This document shows, one piece after another, positions 55,438 through 64,000 of a DNA stretch of 64,000 nt. The notes under the pieces are model-generated. The model was given only the letters and a program-made list of their open reading frames with translations, did not search any database and was not told the DNA's origin. How positions within the stretch are numbered: position 1 is the first letter of the stretch; every line of letters begins with the position of its first letter. The position numbers were made by a program, and so were the translations under genes. This DNA is from Inonotus obliquus (Eukaryota; Basidiomycota; Agaricomycetes; Hymenochaetales; Hymenochaetaceae), in the NCBI GenBank assembly GCA_032164295.1, contig JAJHTX010000011.1, positions 1,116,001 to 1,180,000 of the forward strand, given 5' to 3'.

Positions 55438-57711
55438 ATGAGTGATAACGGCGAGACACGTAGCTTACGATCGGTTACTCGTGGAGGAGTGAAACGTATA
55501 CAGGAGGCTTTGTCCGGCAAGGCGGCACCTCCTGCGCCACCCAAACCTGCCATCGGGCACGCGTCGATGTCGGTGGGGGCATCGTCTTTTATCCCAGACC
55601 CCCAGTTGGTCAGGTCCCGGATGTCTGCGGTGTCACTTGAAGACTTGCGAGCACGCACGGCCGACTCAGGCTGGGACGTCCCGTCCAACCAGCGTGTTGA
55701 TACTCCGGTGGTCGAGATACTGGAGAAACGACTGGGCAAGCGCAAGGCGTCCAAGGAGGCGACTAAGGAGACGACTGCGCCAGAGAAGAAATCGTGGGAT
55801 GATCAGATGGAGGTGGAGAGCCTTAACGACGCACGGACCATAGAGGCTGCTTACGCCCAGATGTATGACTTTATCGGGGACGTTTTTGACCGGATTGAGA
55901 AGGAGCTCCAAATCCCAGAGGTAGTAGCTGACTCACCTGGCTCTCAGCCGGGTTCGGCAGCGCACAACTACGAGCAGATGGGCTATACGCTCGGCAAGGT
56001 CTCGGCCATGCTTTTTTCAGCCATCTCTCAGTCACACGAGGATGGGCCCTTTGCTGACAATGATGTCATGGACCGCCTCACATGGGGATTCGCGAACGGC
56101 TATGACAAAGAGTCCCTCCACCCAGGGTCCTTCTCAGACGGTCTCCGGCACTTGGCCAACGACTGCGCTCTCACACCGGCTGTCTACCCGACGCATGGCA
56201 AGGATGTGGACCTGCAAATGTACGTGGTTTTGGACCGACTCAAGTTAATGGGCGAGGAGCAGATCATTCAGAACCGTCGGGCGCGGGAGGAGGCATTGGA
56301 GACTAGCAAACAGCTGGCCGTCATAGGAGAAAGGTTGAAGAAGGTAGAGCAGGGACGTCTGCCGAGTCCCGTCCACCAGACGGCTACAGGGGGTCAAGGA
56401 CTCCAAGCGTCTAGGTGGGCACAACCCCCCGCAGTGCAGGGTGCTGCCCCGGGTGGTGGACAGCATAAAGCACCCCAGAATGCGACCGATAGTCGACGAC
56501 CGGGCATGCAGGTAGTAGCCCCCGGTGTGCAGGTCACGCATAATACTACCCTCCAAGCGGTTGCTCCCCCTCAGCCCGTTAAAGGCAAGAGCAGGCAGGC
56601 CCCGCAGAATAGGTCGGTTGAGGTCATCGATGTAGATGCGATCAACTCGGCTAATGAGTCTCACGACATCCCGGACCGATACATCTGCTATGTCCCGGCC
56701 CCGGCGGCGCAACCTTTTGTCCCAGTGACAAAGCGGAATGCGGCTTCTCACTCCTACGCCCAGGCGGCTCAGCACCCCGCGGGAAAGAAAGCTCCCCCGA
56801 AAAAGAAACCCATCACGATCAACCAAGCTCGTCAGAATAAAGCTAAGGTTGCGTCTATGTTGGGCTTTAGTATCAAGCCCCGCCCGACTTTGTCCCGGGA
56901 GGAGATGTACATCGCCGCTCGATCCTCGAAACCCACGCCGAACAAAGGTGGCGCGATCATCCTGCGCAAAGGCCAGTGGAACTTGAAGGGCGATTTCACG
57001 GTTGAAGTGGACACGCGTCCGGATATTGCGGAATACGGACCGTTATGGGCCGAGGAGCTCCAAAAGAAGCTTCGCATCACTTCGGATGCTATGACATCAG
57101 TGGAGTTTGTCCCGTTTGTGGAAAACTTCCAATTCATCGTTCCGGGTTTCCCTATCATAAACCCTTCGACCCGACAGATTCACACCCCTCTGGAAATCGC
57201 CGGGGAGCTTCACTTATCCAACCCGGTTTTCATTGAGTTCCCGTTTACAGAAGCACCTCGGTTTTCGGGGACGGAAGCTTTCCTGAAAAGTCTAGTCGCC
57301 AAGAACCCAAGAGCTACCGCATCGTTAATAGTCGCGGTTTCTCACCCGCTCAAAGCCAGGGACGCGATCTTTCATAACAACGGGATCGTCAAGCGTGCCA
57401 TCAGGTATTATGGATGATATCAATACGCGGTGGAGCAACGGATCAGATCAGGCCCAATGCAGTGCCGGAAATGCTGGCGGTTCCGTCATAGCGACCAAGA
57501 CTGCATCGAAGACTATCGGTGCGCGCGGTGTGCGGAGCCTCACCAAACGGAGCTTTGCGAGAAGAAGTGCGATGCCTGCCCGGACGCGAACGCTTGCAAA
57601 CACGTTGTGAAATGCGCTAACTGCCAGGGTCCGCATAGAGCTAACGATTCGCGCTGCCCGAGGCGCCCCCCGAGTAACGCCCCGCGTTCTGGCTCCCCAC
57701 CCTCGTATTAA
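55438..57711 (+). pseudogene. LINE ORF1 (gag-like RNA-binding protein), one in-frame stop
   Basis: Starts at the first ATG of the element (MSDNGETRSLRS). 659 codons are open to a TGA at 57415-57417. The same frame then continues for 97 codons to a TAA at 57709-57711. The part after the TGA carries the three zinc-knuckle-like motifs expected at the end of ORF1 (CRKCWRFRHSDQDC, CARCAEPHQTELC, CANCQGPHRANDSRC). The TGA is therefore more likely a recent nonsense change than the true end. The N-terminal half has a basic region and a helical segment. The protein would package element RNA. Confidence 0.85.
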
Positions 57712-60700
57712 TGAAGGGTGAACTACGATTTATATCTTATAACGCTGGTCGTTCGCACTTGGCCTTATTTATGGCTCAACATAAGCTTCAACAGCAAGTA
57801 TTTTCAGCTTGGGATCTGGATATCTGGAGCATACAGGAAGTTCCTTTTTCTACGGTGGGCGTGGCTAGGAACACGGGCGAACATGAAGTTTGGGACATGG
57901 GAGCTCCCCTCTTTAGCGGACATAGGATCGTAATGGCTATGGGGAATGACCCATGGGTCACCATAGCGATCCCAAATGGTGTTCGATGGTCTCAGCACAC
58001 TGACGTCCCGCCATCTACGATGGTTCACGTCGAACTTCATCTGGACAGGGGAGACATCCATGTCTTCTCGGTGTACTGCCCGCACGTGACGCATGCAACG
58101 ACTTGGAATGCTACGGCTCTACGGTTTCAGCAGGGCTTTCCGGCCCGCTCGGTCATTGGAGCGGACGTCAATGCTGCAGGAAGATGGTCTGACGTTCATG
58201 CGAGCAGAACCATAAATGATCGGGAGCGCTCGCTTTTCTTCGAATCCTGGCTGGATGATTTCCCGGATTTCGTTTGCGCTGATGACCCTGGGGTCGTTAC
58301 ATGCCACGGAGCACGTCGGGGGGAAGGATCTCACCCGGACGTCATGTTCTTCACCCCGAACACTCTGCCTGATTTGCGACAATCATGGCGCGCTGTCAGG
58401 AACACTGGAGCCTACTTACAACACAAGGTTCTGGTGGCGGATTTCACTGGTGTGTTTAATAGAGCCAGTCTAGTACGCATGGGTATCCCCAACGACAAGG
58501 CGGAGGCTTGGGCGGCGGAATTAGAATACATCGTTCCGGCTGCCTTCTGGGAGGAAGACTTCTACACGCAGGAGGCGGTTCTTGCTTGGACGTCTCGCTT
58601 TTGGACCAGTACCCAATAAGCAACAAATGCCCTCACGTACGAGACGACTTCGCAGAGGAAGGAGAGGTGGTGGGACGAGGAGTGCGACCAGCGGGTGGCA
58701 GAGAATGCGCCTGACCTTCTGTTCTGGCTTCGGAACCAACGGGAGACATGGTATCGTAAACGACGCGAGGAAGCGGGCAACGCATCCCCGTGGGCCTTTC
58801 ATAGAACAGGACTACCACGAAGAAAAGTCAACATCCCATCACTGGTTGCCCCGTTTAGGGCGGTCAGACATGTCGAGATCACTCAGGCATTCCGTCAACA
58901 CTACTTCCCGGCAAGAAGAGATCCTCCAGAGGAGGTGCCCCTTCGATCGGTTGGAAGACAGAGGAACATAACGGAAAGTGAGGTGCTCATCGCTATGAGA
59001 GGCATGCCAACCAACAGTGCGCCAGGCCCTTCCGGAATGACATACCACGCACTGGAGCGGGTCATCAGTCGACACATTGGTTGTTTCACCCGGCTCTTTA
59101 ACGGGATGATACAGACGGGGTGCTATCCCACAGAACTCAAAAAGTCGGTGGTTGCGATGGTACGTAAACCCAAACCATACCCGCTCGACATACCAAGGGC
59201 CTACCGCCCTATCTGCGTCGAAGAGGTCTTGGCGAAAGTCTTCGAGAGGGTCATCGCGTCACGATTGCAAGGGATGCTCCACAACAGTCCCCTCTTTGAT
59301 AAACGACAGTTCGGAGGCAGGAGAGGCGCATCAGTCATGACCGCATGGCATGCGCTCTTAGAAGCATCTCAGGACGAAGAAGAGATCTATACAATGGTAG
59401 GCTTTGACATCCAGGGTTTCTTCGACACGGTTCGGCCGGAGGTTCTACGGAGAGGTCTCGATGAACTAGGCGTCCCGCAATCGTGGACCAACATGGTTGC
59501 GCGCTTTGCAGAGGATAGGCAAATCGCCTTCTCTTTCAATGGACAGCGTTCGCAATGGTTCGTTAAACCGAATGTAGGCGTCCCCCAAGGTTCTCCCATG
59601 TCGCCAGTCCTGGCAAACATAGCGGCAAACCTAGCGATCAGACATCTAGAACAGACCCTTTTCTTTTACATGGATGACGGTCTACTCCTGACCAAGGGAA
59701 GAAATGCTTTCGAACTCCTACGTTCCACCCAGGAGGGCTTGAGGAGGGTTCAGGAAGCTCTAACAGGTATAGGGCTACACATTGATCCAGCGTCTATTAA
59801 AGGTATCGCCAAGGGAAGACACAGAGTCACCTTGAGCGCCCCTCTAAACCTGAACGGTTTGCAGGTGGAATGGTATGGGGAGGTGTTGAAGTGGCTGGGC
59901 ATTGAAATGTCAGGCACAGGTAGTTTTGTTCCCCACATCGCGTCAAGGATCAACTCGGCCAAGCATACGTGGAACGCGCTGCGATGGATGACAAGCCGTT
60001 CTGGCGGCGCAAGACTTAAGGCAATGCGCCGATACTACCAAAATATACTGGTCCCGGTTATGGCGTGGGGAGCGCCTATCTGGATGACTAAGCAACCAGA
60101 TTTGGCGGCAAAGTTCGAACCGATCCACAGGCGCGCGCTTCTGGATATGGGCGCTTGGCTCCCGCATACGAAGACGGACATTATGGAGGTACTTGCGGGT
60201 CTTCCCCCTGTTGTCCTTATCATGGCACGTACGGCGGAAACGCAGAATGCTAGGATTGAGGCGAGTCGCCTAGGATCCCCGCCGATTCACATGGCATATT
60301 GGCGAAGCATCGTCCGACGACCTATGCTCCCTATTACGCATTTCCCGAGCCCGGAACATCGCTCCTCATGGCATAGGGTTACGGCCAACGTTGTGGAACA
60401 TCTTCGCAGAGAACAAGGCCCTACAGTATGGGTTTACATGACAGAGAGACCAAGGCGGGCGGAGGTTTGGTCGGACAGTGGTGATGGCCTGCTAGAAAAG
60501 CAGGTCACATATAGTGCAGCCGAAGACTTGGATTCCTTTTCTTTAGTTCTGGTTTCTTTGGTTAAATTTATGTCTCAGTTTCTGTTGCGTCCGTTTACTT
60601 ATGTTCACGCAATCCCCATTCGAATTTTTATTCCAGTAGCCTTCCGGTCGGACCTGTTGTCCCCGGATCCCGCGGTTCAGGCGATCATCGAGCAGTTTAC

Positions 60701-61235
60701 TAGCGCGATGGGTCAGTCTAGGGCCCTGTTCTCTATCCGAGTTTACTCTTCTCGTTCTTTTCCCGTCAAACCTCCTCTGGAGGACGACGAATACGTTTTG
60801 TTCCCAGCCGCTTCTATCGAAGGGGTTAAGACTTCATCCCGCTTGGACATGGTGACGGCATGGAAGGAGCTTCTTACGACAGCACGGACGGCGCTGTACT
60901 ACACTATAGAAACACCTTCTCAGAGGCAAATAATCTATAATCCGCGCCCTATCCCCATTCATATCACGCATGCTACGTTGCCGCGAGTGGGGGAAACCAC
61001 TGCTCTTCGACTCCTGGCTGGAGTCCCTGCAGTTGGAGAGTTTTTATCGCGCTTTTGCGACGTTAATGCGGACTGTCCGGACTGCGAGGTCTTGGACACG
61101 GCTGCACACCGCCTCTTGGAGTGCCCGCACTATAGGGGTTTTTTCCCCCAAGCTCAGACATTGGATTGGTTTCACCGTTTCAACAACATTCTCGCTTCCA
61201 TCACTCGTTTGATCGAAGTTTTCAAACCGCCATGA
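57711..61235 (+). pseudogene. LINE ORF2 (APE endonuclease and reverse transcriptase), one in-frame stop
   Basis: The ATG at 57711 overlaps the ORF1 stop as TAATG. Residues 1-230 are the APE-like endonuclease (FISYNAGRS, DIWSIQEVPF, SVIGADVNAAG, GSHPDVMFF). A TAA at 58617-58619 interrupts, and the same frame resumes with TTSQRKERWWDEECDQRV. The reverse transcriptase follows: APGPSGMTYHAL, AYRPICVEEVLAKVFERV, the catalytic VGFDIQGFFDTV, GVPQGSPMSPVLANIAANL, and FYMDDGLLL (YMDD rather than the usual YADD), then LKWLGIEM. The C-terminus carries the Cys/His motif CPDCEVLDTAAHRLLECPHY. No convincing RNase H was seen. One nonsense codon makes this copy defective. Confidence 0.88.
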
Positions 61236-61449
61236 AAGGGATTTGGGTTTTACATCCTTTCGGGGGTGATGTTTTCCTTTTCTCTTCTTCAGTTTAGGTG
61301 TCGAATAGGATGGAAGGGCCGCTCTGCCAGGTTTCTCTTTTGAAATATGGGGGGTTTCTTTTCATATTCTATTTAAGTAGTTTTCCTAGTTTGGTTTAGT
61401 TTGTATATGGCCGCATGCCATTATTATTACTTCAAATGATATATTGTTA

Positions 61450-61460
61450 TGTCGTCAGCA
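61450..61460. repeat. LINE target-site duplication, right copy
   Basis: TGTCGTCAGCA, identical to 55409-55419. After it the array sequence resumes (GTTCCGACTCGTCACTAGCA), matching the minus strand of 21791-21815. Confidence 0.85.
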
Positions 61461-62428
61461 GTTCCGACTCGTCACTAGCAGTGGTCACCAACCCAAGCTA
61501 TTTCACGATTACGCCATGTCAGTGACAAAACAGAGCAGAACAGAGAACAAAGACACTGGCGAGTTCACCGGTAGTCCAGTACTAGTATTTATAGTATACG
61601 ATGGTCAAGGTAGGTCGGTGAAGCTAGAAGCCAAAGCCAAAGCCAAAGCCAAAGAAAACAGAGATCAGAGATCAGAGAACAGCGATGAGAGATGAGAGAA
61701 CAGAGAATAGGGAATAGGGAATAGAGGCGAACTATGTAGGAACAACTAATTACATCATGTACGAACAAATTCGAGTTCCTGAAGAAGTTGAAGTTGCCAG
61801 TGAGCGTTAAGGTCGTCGGTTTCGCTAAGTCGCTAAGCAACCATGACGATCACGATTGACCGTGACCAAAGCAAAGAACGACCGGCTACCAGTCTAATAG
61901 ATCAAAGGTTCAAACCGAGATCATGCAAATGCGAGAGCCAAAAGAAAGGGTCTGCTTGTTTCTTGAGCATGAAAAAGAAAGTGAAGAGTGTTCAAATAAT
62001 ACGATACCACGTGAAGACGATATAGCAAGAGAAAGAAGTGGTGAAGAAGTGGTGAAGAACATGAATGTCGGGAAATGTGGATGGATAATGAAGATTTAAG
62101 AATGTGGAAAACGTGTACAGCCGTTCAAAAGCCTCCCTAGTAATGATGTAGATGACCAATCTAATCCTGAGCCTGAGAATGTCAAGATCACAAAATCAAC
62201 TGACGAGTAGAAACGGAAATGGAGAAAGGGACGTTGGCCAAGAATAATGAAGAGCGATATCAGGAAAGACAATCAATGGGTAAGAATAGTCTTCGAGATC
62301 AACTGTGTGCGAATGCAAGGTGAGAACCAGTAAAGAGCCCGACAAAAGAAGGGGAAAATAAAAAGAGGTTCGACTGACCTCGACTATCGACAGACGTGAT
62401 CGGTGTACCATCCAAACCTCATGAACCC
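61461..62428 (-). repeat. Array flank of the inverted unit (continuation)
   Basis: Minus-strand equivalent of 26272-27240: large-gene 3' UTR, the GCCAAA hexamer run (61630-61653), AGAGATCAGAGAT-type simple repeats, and the AGCTTCACCGACCTACC segment. No gene. Confidence 0.8.
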
Positions 62429-63678
62429 TCACACAAGTAAAACGGATTTGGCTCCGTCCTTCCAAAACTTCCACTTCGCATGATCGCGTTCCTTTCCGAC
62501 TCGTTGAGAAGGCCCAGTACCAGCACCTGAGCCCTTGGCCTTGCTAGATGAATGACCACCTGTTCGACTATTCGGCTGCGAATTGGCCTGAGCCAACTTA
62601 CTTCGGCTCGTTCGTGACTCTCGCGGAAGCGTCGGTAAAACGTCCTCTATTGCTGGTACTGGCACTCTTTTAACGCCTGAGCTATTACCACCTCTACGTC
62701 GTTCACGTTCCTCAGTAGAAGAGCTCCCGTTCCTCTTCATCTCTGGCCTGTTGCGGGATTTCTCTAATCTTGACTGTCAACGCTCTCCTCGATCGCCTTC
62801 TCCACTGGAAAGAGCAGGATTGAGTTTGGAACCGGTCGTAGAGGTTTCTTCAATAAAGCGCAGACGTCTGAGGTATGTCGCTCCGACGCAACTCGATCCC
62901 GTTAAGATCTCTTGACGAACCACGTTCATTCGGCTTTGTCTTTGATCTTCTCGGTGGAGTGCGGTCGTCAACAGCTAGAGCCGGTTCATGACGCGAAGGT
63001 TGTGAATAAGATCGTCTCTTTCGCTCTCGGTCGCGCCGACGTACGTTCTCACCCTCATACTTCTGCGCGTCCTTCACCCGATCACGCTTTCTCTCCTCTC
63101 TACCTCTACCCCTTTCACTATGAGGCGAGGGCATATTACTGTCAGGCGGAGTAGGGAGACTTCCGTTCGCCAAGCACTGCTGCTGTTGCCCATCGATCCC
63201 ATCATACCGCCCGTCTCTCCCTGGGACGACCTCCATTTCGTATTCCTCGTGTCGACGAGGCAAAGATCGCCCTGCCGTATATTGATTCTGGTGCCTTGAG
63301 AGTGGAGGCGAAATGAATTGTCTCGAGCAGTAGAGATTGAGGATGGCGACACGGGAGGAGATGCCACTACTTGACAGTAGGACTGTGAGGAGGAAGGTTG
63401 CGAAGGACGTGAATACGAAGTACTAGTCATGTTGGCGGAGAAAATCTCTGGGGCCGGTCCTCTCAGAAGACCATCTGTACGGGACCTCTACAAGGCTATA
63501 ATCCCCCTGCTCCCGCTCCAACCAGCCCTCCCTCCGCACCGTCACTGTCGTCAATAGGAGAGCGCGTGCAGCTCGTCGCATTTGATATAGTCGTGGATGC
63601 CTCTAGAATCTCCATCCCTTCAAGCTCTTCGTCCTCATCTTCCGGAGGCACTGGAAGCCTCTTCTCAATCGCTAAAGA
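62429..63678 (-). pseudogene. Large-gene 3' half (parent 16056-17393) in the inverted unit
   Basis: Collinear with the parent from PTPPEDE to the stop codon at 62429, including the ERDRGREERKRDRVKDAQKY region and the AKWKFWKDGAKS C-terminus. It has several frame breaks and small deletions (for example near 62760-62850 and 63420-63480). It is complementary in extent to the fragment at 50740-51252; together they cover the parent from 15521 to its end. Confidence 0.83.
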
Positions 63679-63892
63679 TATGGTCTCGGGCTCGGGTCTC
63701 GATTATTGATGCTGTTATATAAGCTGCTGAGTAACGAATGTCGCGTCATTCAAGCTTCCGATCACTAATTCGACATCCACCACCGCATACATATACAGTA
63801 ACTTAAGCCTTTGGGATGTTCACACCGGCAAGGCGTGAGTTTCTCTTCTCTCTCAGCAGCCACATCTACCACCAAAGCTCTAGTCTGCAGCC

Positions 63893-64000
63893 ATGTCTAA
63901 CGACCAAGGAACGGGTGATCAAGCCGACATGAGCAATTTGCCAAGAGAAAAAGACGGGTCCTTCAAGCGACAAGTATCCTCTTTCCGTGATACAATAGAG
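63893..64000 (+). CDS. Second Ecm4-type glutathione transferase, 5' part only
   Basis: Starts at an ATG at 63893 and runs off the window after 36 codons. The peptide segment LPREKDGSFKRQVSSFRDTI aligns with MKPDGDGTFQRKPSTFRNWI near the N-terminus of the GST gene at 40682, so it is a paralogue of the same family. No catalytic residues are visible yet. It lies 215 bases beyond the end of the inverted array unit. A short pyrimidine-rich tract (TTCTCTTCTCTCTC) precedes the start. Confidence 0.75.
   Translation, partial: MSNDQGTGDQADMSNLPREKDGSFKRQVSSFRDTIE

Larger units (their letters stand above)
55420..61449 (+). mobile_element. LINE (non-LTR) retrotransposon, 6.03 kb, near full length
   Basis: Bounded by an 11-bp target duplication. 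Starts with a short pyrimidine-rich leader, ORF1 (gag-like with zinc knuckles), ORF2 (endonuclease plus reverse transcriptase), then a 210-bp 3' UTR without a poly(A) tail, ending GATATATTGTTA. Each ORF is broken by exactly one in-frame stop, so this copy is young but probably inactive. The APE-type endonuclease and C-terminal Cys/His motif fit Tad1-like fungal elements; the clade is inference. Confidence 0.92.
50740..63678 (-). repeat. Inverted, circularly permuted array unit with three later insertions
   Basis: After removing the MITE, Tc1 and LINE insertions, about 5 kb remains that reads, on the minus strand, as one array period. From 63678 down it runs: large-gene 3' half, 3' flank, coiled-coil gene F, its promoter, the copy D-type 3' flank, and large-gene 5' part ending at 50740. 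The outer ends map to parent positions 16056 and 16054, one base apart. The fusion GAACGAGTG to AAAAAGCG at 51252-51253 is the same junction as at 24690-24691. Confidence 0.75.

Noticed and set aside
54261..55754. 497-codon ORF as the transposase gene
   Set aside because: The first 147 codons run antisense through the transposon terminus and LINE ORF1. Homology and normal length start at the ATG at 55313.
57415..57417. Programmed stop-codon read-through in LINE ORF1
   Set aside because: No recoding context or downstream structure is evident, and a second nonsense codon in ORF2 suggests ordinary mutation.
1..64000. tRNA, rRNA, CRISPR or prokaryotic operon features
   Set aside because: No cloverleaf with A and B boxes, no rRNA-like tract and no spaced repeats seen. 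Spliced genes show the DNA is eukaryotic.

Overview
The window is nuclear DNA of a filamentous basidiomycete, most likely an Agaricomycete. Genes are compact and rich in short introns of about 50-70 nt. The recognisable genes are eukaryotic: GPI12/PIG-L, complex I NDUFS5, Get5, TFIIE alpha, a family 25 glycosyltransferase, a GH20 hexosaminidase and Ecm4-type glutathione transferases. I read exon structures by eye, requiring splice signals and reading frame to agree. No tRNA, rRNA or CRISPR array was seen.

Layout. 1-8.3 kb: two tandem salicylate-hydroxylase-like FAD monooxygenase genes in direct 2.4-kb repeats, with an orphan IleRS C-terminal fragment and an intact GPI12 gene between them. 8.5-10.4 kb: NDUFS5 and GET5, divergent. 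10.4-14.1 kb: gene-poor, with one MITE. 14.1-31 kb: a 1075-residue disordered, Arg/Ser-rich protein gene and, convergent to it, the first of a series of small coiled-coil genes. This pair of neighbours has been amplified into a tandem array. Each further unit carries a broken copy of the 3' half of the big gene plus a coiled-coil gene, except the last, which has lost the big-gene fragment. 31-50.5 kb: ordinary single-copy genes (GT25, a hAT-type MITE, TFA1, a hypothetical gene, ECM4/GST, a small secreted protein, an LRR protein, a dispersed coiled-coil gene, GH20). 50.7-63.7 kb: one further array unit in inverted orientation, invaded by a MITE, an intact-looking Tc1/mariner element and a 6-kb LINE. 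63.9 kb to the edge: a second ECM4/GST gene.

The most unusual feature is the coiled-coil family (six copies). Its promoter, 5' UTR and 3' flank are almost identical between array copies, but the coding regions are so different that only short motifs align. Two copies nevertheless share an exactly identical 80-nt block. This looks like a cassette family that diversifies or shuffles its coding part inside fixed flanks. I do not recognise the proteins. The inverted unit also appears to be one array period, circularly permuted: its two outer ends are adjacent, within one base, in the parent gene. That suggests re-integration of an excised circle.

Mobile-element boundaries are well supported. Three TA-flanked MITEs, the Tc1 element, the LINE (11-bp target duplication) and a hAT-type MITE (8-bp duplication) can be delimited exactly, and several have a matching empty site in a sister repeat unit.
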